Source: Chamaea fasciata
Taxonomy: Eukaryota > Chordata > Aves > Passeriformes > Sylviidae
DNA: 64,000 nucleotides
Assembly: GCA_029207755.1 (NCBI GenBank)
Contig: JARCOQ010000004.1
Location: forward strand, 43,698,305-43,762,304
Reading direction: 5' to 3'
Below are positions 1 to 14,300 of this stretch, piece by piece. The position numbers and the translations under genes were made by a program. The notes under the pieces were generated by a model, which was not told where the DNA came from, did not search any database, and was given only the letters and a program-made list of their open reading frames with translations. Position 1 is the stretch's first letter, and every line of letters begins with the position of its first letter.

Positions 1-1849
1 TCTCACACAACAAGCAAACCTCTTACCCTGTGAGGTTTGGGTTTATAATTTTTTTCTTCTTATTGTTGTATTCTTCACCACTAACATGTTACTAACTCTT
101 ACACCTGCTCTTCTGCCCTCTCTTTACCTTCCCCCACTTCTTTTTCCTTTTTTAAAATAAATAGTTTAATTTTCTTTCCAGATGGTAAACTGTTGCATCA
201 GTTTAATAATCTCTCGAAGCTATACTGGAGTATTGCTTAACTCAATTCTAAATTAAAGCAATTATTAAAAAAGTTGAAGCACTTTAACAATTTTAAATCA
301 CTCAGCACATAGCAATTCAAAATTATTGGAGCAGTTTTATAAGCACTTGAATTTGGAGGTGATCAGAGACCTGAAAATGTGCAATATAGAGTAATTTAAA
401 ATTATTAGAGTACTTCACATTTTTATAAGCTTTTCAGTTTGGAAGTAATCGGGTTCTGACTTGTGAGCTTGTGCATTGTAATGTGTGTGCTTCTTATTCT
501 TAGGGAGATACAGTCTATTAAATAAAACTAGTTCAATAATTGTAAATTACTCTGCACGGACATGCTCAAAAATCTAACTTTATTTCTTAAATTAAAAATA
601 CTTTTCACTCCAGGTCTGTAAAAAGATTTTAAGTGACAGTATAGTAATATAAACTTTTGGAGAAGGCTGATTTATATTTTCCCAGGAATTAAAAAAAAAA
701 AAGAAAAAAATAGCCACATAAAAATACAGAGGTTATATAAGAATATTTTTATGATCCCATATTATGAATCTTTAGTTATGTTAAAAATCATCTTTTCTCA
801 TGCACAGCTTAATTTTCTTTAAACACTAGATACACACTAATCTCATGAATAAAAAATTTTCAGCTCAAACTTCATATATAAAATTGAGAGAATAATACAT
901 GAGTAATTTTGTATTTTTCTAACTTGTTCATAGTTTTAATTAATTGTAATCCCATAAGAGATTTTTACAACTTCTATGTACATTTGCACTTGTTTAGGAT
1001 ATAATTTCTCAGTCTCTTCTATCAATAACAGAAGGACCTTGTCTAGAAAATTGTCTCAAAACAAATATTCATGCGGATTCAGAATACATATAAGAGATGA
1101 TCACTGTGTAGACATTGTTGCATATGTACAACATAAAGGTATAAAATATACTTTACAAAATAAAAATCTTACAGGTATTTTGCAGGAGGCAGTTCAAGCT
1201 GGGGTTTTGCCAGTGGAAAACTTCAAGCATTAAGTACAGCAGAAAAAAAAACAGAAGATTGTTCTTGCTAAAAAAACTGGAAACAATGATAAGTTAACAT
1301 TACCTTAAGAGCTGAAATGAGCTTCAAAGTGCTGCAAGTCATAGACTGTGCAGATCAGAAGAAAGCAAATAACAGCACATTGAAGTAAGTTGTGCCAAGT
1401 AGCTTTCCATAAAATAAAAAATCTCTAAGAGTTCAGTGAAAGGCCAACAGTAGCAAGACTACAGTGCTCTCTGGTAGATGAAAGCTTTAGACTTTAAAGT
1501 CAGATCTGAAAGTGCAGGTATTTTTGTTTATATATTGTGTTGCTTTCGATATTAAAATTGCACGAATGAAATGCTGGTTGATTGCTCCAATGAACAACTA
1601 AATTTCAGGCAGGCAGATGGGATTAAACACTAATGCCGGAATAGCATCATAATTAATTATCATATATCAGCAATAAATACTGTATCTAGGCAATCCTTGG
1701 TGATTCAATCTTTATAAAAATGTGATGCAATGATTTAACATGCAATGTTTGCATATCAGACTGCAGACATGATCATTTGAAAACTTTTGAAGAATGCTTT
1801 TTAGATATCAAAAATTGAGAAAGCACTGAAGGATAAACTAATTGTTCAG
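1..1849. other. Unique AT-rich noncoding DNA
   Basis: No repeat family, RNA gene or credible exon is recognised. Short A or T runs occur (for example near 690-708). The longest forward frame here (976-1233, 85 codons) has no recognisable domain, no coding-like composition and no splice context, so I treat it as chance. Confidence 0.6.
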
Positions 1850-1933
1850 GTACCTTGTGTTTCTCAGAGAAGGCCATTCAGCTTAGACAGGTGAACTGTC
1901 ATTTTTTTCTTAGTTTCTAGAAACACAAGGTAC
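1850..1933. repeat. Perfect 15-bp inverted repeat with 54-nt spacer
   Basis: Positions 1850-1864 (gtaccttgtgtttct) are exactly complementary, in reverse, to 1919-1933 (agaaacacaaggtac). The arms could form a 15-bp stem around a 54-nt loop. The bases just outside and inside the arms do not continue the pairing, so the match has sharp ends. It could be a small hairpin, a very short non-autonomous DNA transposon remnant with terminal inverted repeats, or chance in AT-rich DNA. No target duplication was found next to the arms. Confidence 0.6.
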
Positions 1934-4900
1934 TTGACAGTGCAACCTAACACAGAGCTGACAGTGAACAAAAACATGCAGTAAAGACCCAGAGAATTGT
2001 ATAACACACAATACACAGTAGTATGGAAAAATCTGCCTGTCAGGAAGTTTCCTCCTCTACGATTTTCTCAAAATAATAGCTTTGTGCCCCAAATTACAGA
2101 AAATTATATCCCTTTCTATAAAATACTTATGCCACTGGATATATATTTGTTCACATTATGTGTTCCTCTCAGAGTCCTGTAGAGCCCTTCACATAATAAA
2201 GAATTACACAAGTTAATGCACTGTACTGAGCTAAGTTCTGTATAAAAAGTGGTTCCATTTATCTATTTCAAATTTCAGTCCTCAATTCTACAATCATTGA
2301 AATAGCAGCTTTTCTAGTTACAGGGTCAAGCTTCTTAATATTAGTCATCACTTAAAAATGTCAAACCACTTTTCAATTTCCTTTCATCTACAGTTTGAGT
2401 CTGGAGTAAATATCCCCTTTCTTCTGTTGTTCCCACAGATGCAATTTCAAAGGGTACTTCAGAAAAACTCTTGCAGGATTTGTTTTTTTTTTTTTAATTT
2501 TTTTAGGAGGGACCTCCCTTTCAATTTTTCTGCACAACTCTGATAGCAATCCATACCAGAGAGCTTTACCAAAAGATGTTAAGACTTCTTCAGAGGATTC
2601 CTGCTGTTAATTCAGTAGCTATACCACTGAGGAGTTCTCACAGTCACCTCATTAGCAGCCATCAGCTGTTGTAAACATGAAACCTCCTGCTTTTCCTCTG
2701 CAATGTATATAGGGCCATGACCCAATACTATATTGTAGCTGCTAGAGTCACCTATGTGAAAATTTCCTTCTTTACAAGAAAATGAGTGCCAATTACAGTA
2801 GTTTTCTTATATCTTCTATTTTGTTCCCTTATCCCTCATTTTACTTCTTTTTCCAGTAAATAAGAGACACACTCCTTTACTCTGTGATTTTTCCATGTAA
2901 TTCCATCTAATATTGGATTTTGGTTTTGATGCATATTCAATTTGGACAGCAGCATGGCAGTCAGTAAACTGGATGTAATTTGCTCTGATCTTCAACGTAG
3001 AATTAAACAGATTATTTTACTTTAATTTATCAGTTCATATTCTGCTATTTAACCAGCAGCCATGATTATTCTGGGGTTTTTTAACATATTTTATTGACTG
3101 CAATTCACTCAAAGTTCTCCCCACCTTCAGCAAACACAAGGAAGATTCCTTGTGACTACACACAGTGTCATCAGAGGATTTTCTCAGCTGTTTCACTTTA
3201 CAAGATCACTTGTCTCTAGTAATACATATATAATTCACATATAACTGAAGTAGTTCCCCAAAAGCCATTCATCCCCAGAGGAAACTGCTCTTTAATTGTT
3301 TGTTATGCCCTCTCAGCAGGGAGGCTGTCTTACACCATACATGTGCATCATTTTATTTAAATGTCATCCTACCTTGCTACGAAAGCTACCAAAACTATAC
3401 GATCTTCTTCCACTAAGGCAGGCAACTACAGAAAGCCCCCTGAGAACCAAGCAGCAGATGAAAAAGAAGTGCTGATGCTCCAGGCAAGCTGTTTTAGCCA
3501 GAGATGTACCAGCAGCAACATGCAGCAGGAAAAAAAAATACGTGTTTCAAAGGTAATTGCAGCGTACTTCATCTTCCTATCTTTATTTAAGATACTTGGG
3601 ATTGATTTCCATCCCTTAGCAAGGGGAACTGCACCACAACAACAATCTAAATGACCAAGCACGAACTTCAATCAAGAAAAAGAAGCCTCTCTCCCCCACT
3701 CTGCCATGCTCTCTGCAGGGATCACACCTTGTGATAAATGACACAAGGCTGATGTCCTGCAGCAGCACTTCTCCCAGACATTCTGGTGGTGACTTCGCCT
3801 TTCCTGGCATCATTTTCTCACCTAATTCCCCTGACCATGTCACTTGCAAGTTTCCCCGGGTTGCATTGGGATTTTTTCCAGAAGGATTTGGGATTGGCAG
3901 CCCCAATATGCTGCTTAAATGGGCAAGGTGGGGGATGGAGCTCAGCATGAGAGAATAGCACCTCACACAGCAATGAAAATCTACAGACTTGAGTAAAATT
4001 AGTTGTTCTGCTTGTCAGCTGTCAACACAAACCCTCCCTTTACTTTTAATGTTTGGGAATTATTTTTTCCTGATTTTTGGGTCGATTTTCAAGTTCAAAT
4101 GAAGTGTTAAAAATATGCCCACAAAGGAAAGTAGAATGGCTGATCTTCTCAGGGTTTTGAATATTAAACCTCAAAATCACTCCCAGGTTTCTCAAAAAGA
4201 TTTATGAAAAAAAAAATGGTTCAAGGGAAGAAAAAAATCACTTATCACACCACCCTATCCCTGAAACCAAGCTAAGTTTGAAACTAAACACAAAAAAGAA
4301 GATACATTTAGAGGATTTTTAAGTTTGCAGTACAAGTAGTAGTCAGAGGTTTATATTCAGCCCTAAGATAATAAGCACATTAATTTACAATATGTCTTGT
4401 AGTCCTTCTGATGAAAAAATCATCATTATGAAAAAGATTGTAGAATTTTTACTACAGAATTTTTTTCAACTCAAAAAATGTCACTGGCTCTCTGGAGTCT
4501 GAGAACAAGAGTTTATGTCTCTGGCATAGAGTTTAAAGGGCATGCCCTGCAGATCCTTCAGCAGGATTACCAAGCAAGAAAGTCCTCATCTTCAGGGTCC
4601 AAATCCACTTTTAATGGATGTCGAAAACGCTATCAAAATTTTTCAAAGTGTATTTTTATGCTTCTTCATTTATCTCAGACACTATGAGTAAAGGTCAGAG
4701 CTATTTATCTCCGTCTCTCATTTCAGTGTTGATTAGGAGAACTCCTTACAGCCAGCAGCAAGCACAGCACAGTTCTGCTTGGGAGAAAGCTGGCAAGGGC
4801 ACTGGGTTTTTAAGTGGCTGTTATCAATTCACACTGTTAGCACCTGCTGCTGCTGCAGCTTATCCAAGAGCAGCACTGGCTCATTGGTTTTCCATCATTC

Positions 4901-6975
4901 TGACTGGAAGTGCCAACAAATATGACATGGATCAAATACCTCGACGGCAGCTGGGGAAGATCTTAGAGGAGGATCAGAACAACCCTAATTCACACCAAGG
5001 AAACCAATTCAGAAAGACCGAAGAAAAAAAACAGATAGGCAAAGGAAAGTGTATGTGTTCCACATGACTAATTATTGCAAACCTCCAGTTTTATAAAAGG
5101 ATCAAATACGTTTTTTTATAGTTATACACCCATTTCTTTCTTTGCAGGCCTATGGCAGCCCACGGAGTACTGCATAGATTTGCCAAAAATAATTACCCTG
5201 GTCACTTAGCAAAGCAGAGGCTCTGTCATCCAGAAACATATTGCCTAGCAACAGTTCGCTCACCCTTCCTCCCTGGCAATAAGCAAACACTGCCTGCCCT
5301 CCCCACCCCCTCTCGTTTATATTGGCTTTCTGGCTGCTGGCAGAAACAGCTGCTCACCTGGGTGTAAAACTACTCCTGACAGGAGGACTCTGTGCTATTT
5401 AAGTCCAAGTACACATGAGAAGATGAGTAGTCTTGTTCAAGAAAACCCTGGCTACCAGGAAAATGTGCCATTTCTGCCTGTGATAAAATTGTTTCACAGT
5501 TTGGTCAGAGAAAACCCACTTCAGATGAGATCACCAGTGTAGTAGCTCTTGGCAAATTGTGGTCTGGCATGGTGAAGGAAGCAGAGGAAACAAGACCAGT
5601 CATACTAGGCAAGCAACAACCCACAGCCTTAGGACACCTTCTTTTTTGCAAAAGTTTCCATTTACATATATTTTATTATTACTGGAGTGTATACAATTAA
5701 AAAATATTTTCTACATTTTGTTTTATATGAAAATATTTAGGCAGTGATTTATGGAAAAAAAAATCCTCCTTCTGCCATGGAAGCCCTCATGTTTCTTCCC
5801 CACACACAGGCCACACCATTTGTCCTGATGGTTGTCATCAGAACCACTTTTTTTCTTATTTTTCTAAAAGCACTGTCTTTGAAAATTGCACAATTCGTTT
5901 TGCTAACAACTTTCTGTAACATTCTGGAAACAGTCTGGACATCTTAGAGCTGCATACAAGATTAACATGACAGAACTTTTGCACTCTGCAACACCTCCCA
6001 CCTCTCCCTAGCATGTTCCACTGGGGAAGCCCCAGACCTGACAGCTGCCCTAACTCTCAGTAGTGGCACAGCTGTTAAGTATCAGATTTTCCAAGAGCTG
6101 CATGCACATCACTGACAATTATCTAGGATGATATTCATATACTTTTTTTTTCCCTATGACACATCTGTGCTGTTTCATAATGCAAAACTTATATTATATA
6201 TAATATATACAGCTGGAGCTAAGTTTGTCACTGCTTGGCCTGCCTATATTAGTAGAAATATTTGAAAAGTAATTTCAGGTTTAAAAACATTAAAAAGTTC
6301 TCATTCTAAACATTTTTTCAGTTAGTCAGAAATATCTTAAAAAATCTCAAGCTATAAATACACAGAAAGCAACACACATCTTTTGAACTGAGCCAGTTTA
6401 ACACCTAAAAGCCATCACCCGAAACAGGAGATATCAGACACGAATCTTTGTTTAAAGTACTGTCAGATGCCAGTCTTGAAATACACAACTTTGAGATGAA
6501 ATTTTAACTTGAGTTGCCATTGAATAACTTAATAATTAACACTCAGATCATGCAGTAAAGAAAGATAAAGGCGGATATATTCTATATCTTGAAATTTACT
6601 ACAGTGATTACTGGAGAGTTCCTTGAATAAAGGGATGGTGCCCTTATAACTGTTTTCTATCATGTTTTATTTTCACATATTTTGAAAATAGCTTCAAATT
6701 TTTGGGGAGGTCATCTAGTATTTCACTGTAGTTGCTACTTTATTGCTTTTCATATCACGTTTCAGTCTGATAGAAATATTTCTCCTTAACATTCTTGTTC
6801 CTGCCCATTTGGCAAAGAGTTTATCTCTTGTTTTAAATGTTGTAAAAACTAATACTGTCCTTGTTCATGTGTCAGCATGTTTGATTATTTCAGCTGCAGT
6901 TTGAACAGATTTATGAGGTCTGTTTGATAGTTAGGTACTGATGAACAACCTGGAAACTGAAAAGAATACTTGCTT
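1934..6975. other. Unique noncoding DNA with a somewhat GC-richer patch at 4.7-5.4 kb
   Basis: No transposon family or RNA gene is recognised. Between about 4730 and 5370 the base composition is less AT-rich and several forward frames stay open (one of 149 codons from 4618, one of 71 from 5152). None shows a known domain. A pyrimidine tract ending in CAG at about 5148 resembles a splice acceptor but has no convincing exon or donor behind it. The reverse frame at 3616-3966 overlaps a forward frame and likewise shows no family features. Confidence 0.5.
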
Positions 6976-7037
6976 TTAAACAACTCTTGTCATTATAAGG
7001 AAACTCTTAAACAACTCTTGTCATTATAAGGAAATTC
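6976..7037. repeat. 31-bp tandem duplication
   Basis: A 31-bp unit beginning ttaaacaactcttgtcatta is present at 6976-7006 and again, directly abutting, at 7007-7037. The copies differ at one position (C at 7004, T at 7035). The near-identity suggests a recent local duplication, probably by replication slippage. No function is implied. Confidence 0.95.
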
Positions 7038-8275
7038 TTCCTTTTTTTTCCTTGGTTTTCATTCTCAATACAAAAATGGCAGTTCACTAATGAAAGAGAT
7101 GCAGCCAACCCCTGAAGTAGTCTCTGACAAGTTGCAATCAGTTCTAATGGGTGTTGGTTTAAAATGAGGGAAGAAAAAAAAAAGAAAATATAATTGTTAT
7201 AAGATTCTGTATAGCTTTTCAAATCTATTAAGTAGTTATAAACTTATATTTTTGCTGATAAGCATCTAGTTGCAGATTTAAAGATGCCTCTTAAATGTAA
7301 ATTGATTGCTACAGAAATGTCCATGCTGTATATAACATTCGCTACACTTCTACAGATACAAATGCTAATTATAATACTTTATCTTTGATGTTAGTAACAT
7401 TTGGCTTGATCCAGCACCACTGAAACATATGGGAACTTTAATATTGATCCCTGCAGAAGCAGAAACACCTGAACACTTTTGAGCATATGTCCAGATAGAA
7501 AGTCTGAAACTCATTTTGGATGTAATGCCAACCAGAAAACAAGTTGAAGTGGAAGAAGTCAGTTTTTAAAAGCTCGGAATGAAAAATAAACAGAGCAGAG
7601 GATATGCATGCAATAAAGCAGGATAAAGATGGGACAAATTGATTATGACTACTAGCAAGAACAAAATGTGTTTCCCAAAGTTCTGCATTATTACAAGGAA
7701 TTCTTATGCATAGGATGTGTAGTAACAAAAGCAAGGAAAACACAGATTGTATAATACTTCAAAAACAAGCACTCTTCTGAAATCACTGGAAATATACACA
7801 AGACCAAAGATTTTCCCTTGTAAAGAAACCAGTCCATCTTCACTTCTTCTGCTGGTTGTTTGCTGTCATGTCAGTGCATTTCCTTTTTTCCATTTGTCAG
7901 AGAGTTAGAACCTAGAGAAAAAAAATATGGTATGCTTTCAGTTGCAGAAGTTTTTTCATTCAGTACTGTTCTGCTGAGTCAGGTCTTGAAAAACCTGTTC
8001 AGGATCAGATTATTCCATATTCAAATATTTTCATTATTAATCTATCTTTGACTCAAAGACTTCAGCTTCAGAAGACAGACTTTTCAGGGCTTAAAAGCAA
8101 AGCCAGGATTGCAGAAGTGTCCGAGATTGTTACACAGCTCTGTAGCAATGCCCACAGTAAGCACTGGCAGAAGCTGATTTGTTCATACCAGTGAAAAGAA
8201 TCAGTTTACACCTGAACTGATGGAACAAAAAGAATTGTTTGGTCTCTGCACGGGCTATGAGCATTACTTGTACCA
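7038..8275. other. Unique AT-rich noncoding DNA
   Basis: No repeat family, RNA gene or coding signal is seen. The reverse frame 7438-7743 (101 codons) is rich in hydrophobic and cysteine codons but matches nothing recognisable and looks like chance. Confidence 0.55.
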
Positions 8276-8345
8276 ATATGATGATATGATGATATGATAT
8301 GATATGATATATGAGATATGATTTGGTATGATATGATATGATATG
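8276..8345. repeat. ATATG pentanucleotide microsatellite, interrupted
   Basis: About 70 bp consist of ATATG/ATGAT units: first ATGAT and ATATG copies, then an interruption (atgagatatgatttgg near 8311-8326), then further perfect copies. Mixed units and interruptions indicate an older, partly degraded simple repeat. Confidence 0.9.
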
Positions 8346-11300
8346 TGGAAAAACATTTGAAAAATTTCATATTAAGGAAAGAACATTTTGAGCTGAGCAT
8401 ATCTGTACCCAGTCTCAGTGAATTAACTATTTGTTCTTGCTCTTTTTCCCAATCACAAAGTGTACATGGCCAGCTGATGATTTTGTTAGCTATTTTTTGG
8501 TTAATTGTCAAAACTTTTGATTGCAAAAGACATCTTTGGCTTATTGTTCTAAGCATTTTTTCTGAATTTCATACTTGCTTATGATTGTAAAGAGTCCACA
8601 CAGTCAGTGAGAAGCAGCAGTGAAGGTGGAAAGAGCCTGCCAAAAACAAGAGGCTTAGGCCATATGGAGACATCAAGGGATATCTCTGATGTGGATGCCG
8701 CTAGCCTTGCTTCTTCCTCCCTGCTTGGCATTTCTGAAAACCACTTTATACTTCTGAAATTCTCCCAGGTCCTGCTGTGTAGCACAGGGAACTATTGTCC
8801 AGTAAATGAGACATCACTGAGATATGTCTTTTCCAAAATGCCTGGAGTGAAAAAATAAAAAGCAGACTTTGAGATTCTTCCACAACTGGCATACAGCCAA
8901 TTTTAATAGCACACCCAGATGCCTGTATACCTGCACTGAAATTAATGAGACAAGGAAGGAAGGGGAACAAAAGTGATGAGGGAGCACAGATGAAAAATTA
9001 GAACACAGTTATGATTTCAGCAAGACCTTCTTGCAAGAAAGTTGGCATATTGTCATGCCTGAGGCTCGTTGTTTAAATCCTTGCTTATTCAGCATCCATG
9101 CCCTAATTAAAGGTTATGACCCACTTGTGAACAGCATAAGGCTACATCACCAAAGGATGTGGTTGAGCAACTGAGAAACGTGTGTGGAAAAGAACGGAGA
9201 AGAGGAAGTCCAAATAGAAATCAAATAGAAATTTCCACACAACTATTCATTCCCATTTGACTTCTGTGGTAAAGAAACATGCTACAGTAAATCCAGATCT
9301 TGGAAAAATTAGCTCAGAAACATAAAAGAGTGCATTTACAGCTGCAAGGCTCTTTTTGGCCTTCATGAGCTGATCAGACGTGTGTGGGAAACACCTCCCA
9401 CGCTAATTTTATGTCTGAGTCCTAGTTTCCCATAGAACTCAACAATACCAAGTTATGTACCCCAGATGTCGTTTGGTTTAATTAGCTGGCAAAGAATAGT
9501 ACAAATTCTGTGGGATTATGTGTTCATGACAGGGACAACATTTTGCTAAAATTGATTTTTGACAGTGACTGAATTTCAAAAGATCATTTTGCATACTACA
9601 TTTGCTTAAAAAGTACAATGAAAATCTTAGCCATTTGTTTGCTATATAGCCCTTTTTCCTAGAGAGCCTGTAAATACTGCTTACATATATGCTACTGGTT
9701 CACTATTGTTTTCACTAAAGCTATTGATGTAATTGTTTAATACTTACCTTAAAATGCTACAGGTAAGATTTGATCTCTTCTTCTAAGTGTGGAAAAAATG
9801 TATTGGAATGACCTCTCTTTCCTTTGTGAATGGAACACAGAAATGGGGGAGATGGGGAGAGAGTCTCTCTTTCTAAATTTTGTGTTAATTAAGCACATAA
9901 CATTCATCATCTCACCACAATTGCATTGCTAGATTCACCATGAGTGATAATTTTTCAAGAAGTAACCCACAAACATCTTGGAAAGCAGTTAAAAAGGAGC
10001 ATATTTGGGGTCTTTGGACCACTGTTTATTTCAGCAAATATGTGTATTTTTAACCCAGTATTTGGACATAATTCCACCACATGAATGCTCTCGGCATTGT
10101 TGGTGAATAGCTAGTTACAGCAACATCTCAAGAAGAGCCTCTGATATAAACAATCTCCACAGTACAGAAGAAATTAAATCAATATATTAGGAATACCCTT
10201 TCACATTTTTGCAAAGTCAAATTCTGCTGTCACATTAGAAGAGGGAAATAAAGGTTATAATAAAAATTAAATGCACCTTTTCTTTAGCTTTTAAAAAACA
10301 CTTGGCTATTTACTGTGATAGATTTACTCAAGCACAGTCACGGAATATCAGACATGGCTTAGTATTTCTTTGTCTGTGATGCTGTAACAATCTAGGCACA
10401 GGAAAAGAACACAATGGAAAGTCTTTCTGTCTCAGTAGCCACAGAGCATCAACTCTAAATACAGGAGTAACAAAGAGAAGTCAATGTTCTGACTGTTTTA
10501 AAACTGATTTAATACTTGTTCCTTTTAATTCTTTCAAATTCAGCAGTTTTAGATTTTTGAAGGATTAATTTTTTGCTCAGGTCATTAGCAAGCTTTCAGT
10601 TTTGGCCAAATGCCTGTAGAATGGGAGCATCATCATGAATTAAAACCCCTCTTTAGTGAATTCTGCATACCTGCGAAAAATTGGATGACTTTTCTTTAGC
10701 CCCATCCTAGATGCCACTCACAGCAACAAGGGCATCTGCATGCTACAAGGACTTCTTCCCTGTGGAATAGCTTGTCTGCAAATCCACTTTTCAATCAGAA
10801 AGTAGAAATGCAGGCAAGCCCACAAACATGCATGTTAGGGTTGTCACTTTAGCAGAGACACCCACTAACCTCTGTGAGGTGAATTAGACATAATTCATCA
10901 ACATGTAAATTGATGCTGAAATATAAAGTAATATATTTTGCTTTAGGTCTCTTCGCTTTGCTTTTGGCTTTACATCTTGCTAGAGTGATATTTGTTTCTT
11001 GGGAGATTCATTCCTTCATGTTCAACTTCAAGTCCTGAAGAAAGGAGGAGAACCTTTTTTTGTCCAACCCCACAATTCTGGACACCTGGGCACTATATAA
11101 TCCTCAGGTTATTGCAGAATTATTGAATGGAATAAACACTACTACTCTAAATAAGATATCTGAGGAACTTTCCCTAAAACTGTGACACTTCACAGCAAGG
11201 TATTTAAAGACTGTGCTGCCAGCTGACCTGCAGATGAGCCAATTAGAAATGCAGGTGCCTGGTGCATGAACTAGGAGTCCTTCTTTTACACTCTAATTTC

Positions 11301-14300
11301 AAAACTAGGACTTCACACCAACATTTCCACACAAAATTATATCTTCTTAATAGGCACAACATGAGATGAAGTATTCTGTCACCTAAAGGATAATATACAC
11401 ACAGAGAAGTATCACAGTTGCTATCCTATTTTCATCCAATTCTAATTATTAATCATTAATAAACTAACAAGGTGTTCAAACAAGAGGTGTCCTGCAAGGA
11501 TGCTCATTAGCAAGTATTAAGGGCCCCTGGCTGTAGTAAAGGAAGGAGGTCACAGGGTGTTACTGATTTTTACTGCTTCTCTTGTGGGTTGTCTAGTTGT
11601 TTCTTTCCTTACCCCACAAGTTGTGGAGAAAAAAATAGCTAGCATTTGCTGGGCTGAAATCTGAAGGATCCCAGAAAAAAATTGTGTCAAAGTACAACTC
11701 AGTCCAAAAATGTATATATTCAGGAAATGTTAATCTTCAGATGCACACTACAGGGTCTGTATGGATGCTTTCTTTGGCAGAATTGTGTTGCATACTGTAA
11801 TTTCTCATTAGCAGCAAAACCCTCAACTACAGTCTAGCTCAGGAAAACTGTAAATACATTTTACATTAGATATTTTGTTTCTCAATTATTTTCACATGCT
11901 CCTAATAAAGCTCCCTGCTGTGGGAAAGGTTGGACAGGAATATGTCCGAGAAAACAGAGTACTTTCCTTAACTTATTTTCAATAGAAAAAGAATGGCTAT
12001 GTCTAATTTCATCTATAATGAGAAAGGATGGTTTCAAAAGAACATTGTGCCTTGTAGTTTGAATGATAGTTTGCCACTGAGTGAGACAGTTAAATATGCT
12101 TTTTTGACAGTTCAATGAGGTGAAACTTTAGATTTAAAAAATGTTTTACAAATGGTTCATTTTTACTACACTTGCTGACTTAAGTTGGTAAGAATTCATA
12201 TCAAGTCTGTTACTTATTTATTTGATTATTGAATTTCTTGCAGAAGTGTTTAATTATACATGGATTGTGGGTGGATTGGAAGAACAGAGATAGAGTTTAA
12301 GTTCCTACCATTTCCCACATTCGTATCTGAACTCATGTTTCTGACCACTTCTAATCTCTAACAACCTAGTGCTTAAATTACTTCAGATTCTGATTTTTCA
12401 ATTTAGAAACACATATTTAAAGTACCTCTGAGGAATTATCTCAACAGGGTTGACATTTTTTTCTTGATAACATAATTGTGTTATTTGGTATTTTACAGCA
12501 AGAGGTTTCACAGTTTATTTGTTATAAAGAGATGAAAATAGTCATTATTAATATATTAGTATAGCTGCTCTGCTATGTTAACATCTATGACCATCAACTC
12601 AAGATCTATCCATCCCAGTGGATGCCTCTTACAATCCACACCCATCCCAACTCCTACCAGACAGTCAGCCAGAGTCTGCGGCTTTCCTCTTTCTTCTTCT
12701 ATGTTTTCACTGCTAAAGCACCTGAGGGAGAGGGGGAATGAAATAGAGAAGAAGGATTAAAGAAAGTACCAACCACTTCCATCTTGCAGAAGAAGACAAA
12801 GAATTTGACACTAAGACTTCACAAAGACTTCATAACTGACCTCTCCTCGGTAGTTACTTGATTAAATTATCTTTCTGCTCTGTATCCATAATCCTTTATA
12901 TGACACACTTCCTATTATCTTAACCACACTCTGGGTTAAGAATACCTATAACAAACCACAAGATTCATTGGTAATTCTAAAATGAACAACAATGATGTAG
13001 ATAAATATTTAGAGCTGGACTTTCTTTTCTCAATATATGTTATCAGTTGATCTGAAATTTTCAGTTTTCATAATTCCTGAAAAATAACACTGATCTTCAG
13101 TATTTCATTATTCAAAGCAATAACCCCATTTTCTTTAGCTGAGAAGGCAGACTTTATATCAACATAATTTTATCTGGTTTGTTATTAAATATTAATTGGA
13201 AATTAAGCAAGTTTTAAGCACTGGGTTTTAAGATTTATTTTTCATTTTGTCTGTTATATCAAACCTTTATTAACATTCTGTGAAATAAGAAATCTACAGC
13301 ATCACTAATAAAACCTTTTAAGTGGTAATCCTTCAGAACCTTTCCTTGTAATGGTTGAGCATTTGCAGCACTAAACCAATGAAATTCACACATACTGTAA
13401 AGGAGTAGTAGAGCGATTATTACAACATTTTTTCCAAAGTACCATGGGCTTTAGATGATTAGAGAGAAGTCTAATGTTTTAAACTTTCTGCCAAGAGTGA
13501 GGCTTTAAGTTGAGTTGGATTGTGGATAGATTGCAGTATAATGTATGTTGACAGTTTAATAACATGGGTTACTATCCTTAGTTTGCTTTATGATGTAATA
13601 CATCTTTATAGGAGTCCTTGGAGATTTCTACTATGATTTTCAAGGCAGAGAGAACTCAATAAACTAAAATACTCTGAGCAAGATTTCTATTTCCTGTATA
13701 CTTCGTAAATTCTCCTGAAAAATAAATAGGTACTACAACTTCTAAAAGTTTTTCTAACATGACTTTTTGTTTTTCTAGATACGTAATAGATTTTAAAGGT
13801 ACACCTCATATAAAGTCGTACATTTTTTAAAAGTTCCCGTCTATAATGAATCGTCTCATTTTTCAGATCTCATGGGGTCTTTTTTTCTGTGAAACAGAGT
13901 GATTGATTTTATTTTTCCCTCTTTCAATTCATATCATATATACAATTAGATGACATAGTTTAGAAATATTTTTTAGTAAAGGTCACATATATTTGGACTA
14001 ATTATCCCTCATGTTTTGACAAGTACATGCACAACAATAGTTGAGTATCAAGCAATATAAATCTAAATAATAAAATAAAATATAGTAATTATTGCATTCT
14101 TTAACTGCTTTTATTTCATTCTTAGAGGTAATCAGGAAAAGAAATTAATTAGAATGGAAGGAAACTATTGCTTTAGACTGTATTTCAGTCTAAGTGAAAA
14201 TAGCTTAAAAGATATTCAATCCACTTTAACAGTAAATAAATTCATGTGCTAGTTTTCACAATATTCACGCAAAACTAGATTTCAGAAACTACTGAAGGTA

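Noticed and set aside
4618..5067. 149-codon forward frame with an alanine-rich segment
   Set aside because: No family resemblance. The alanines come from a short GCT/GCA-type run, and splice-like words nearby do not form a consistent exon.
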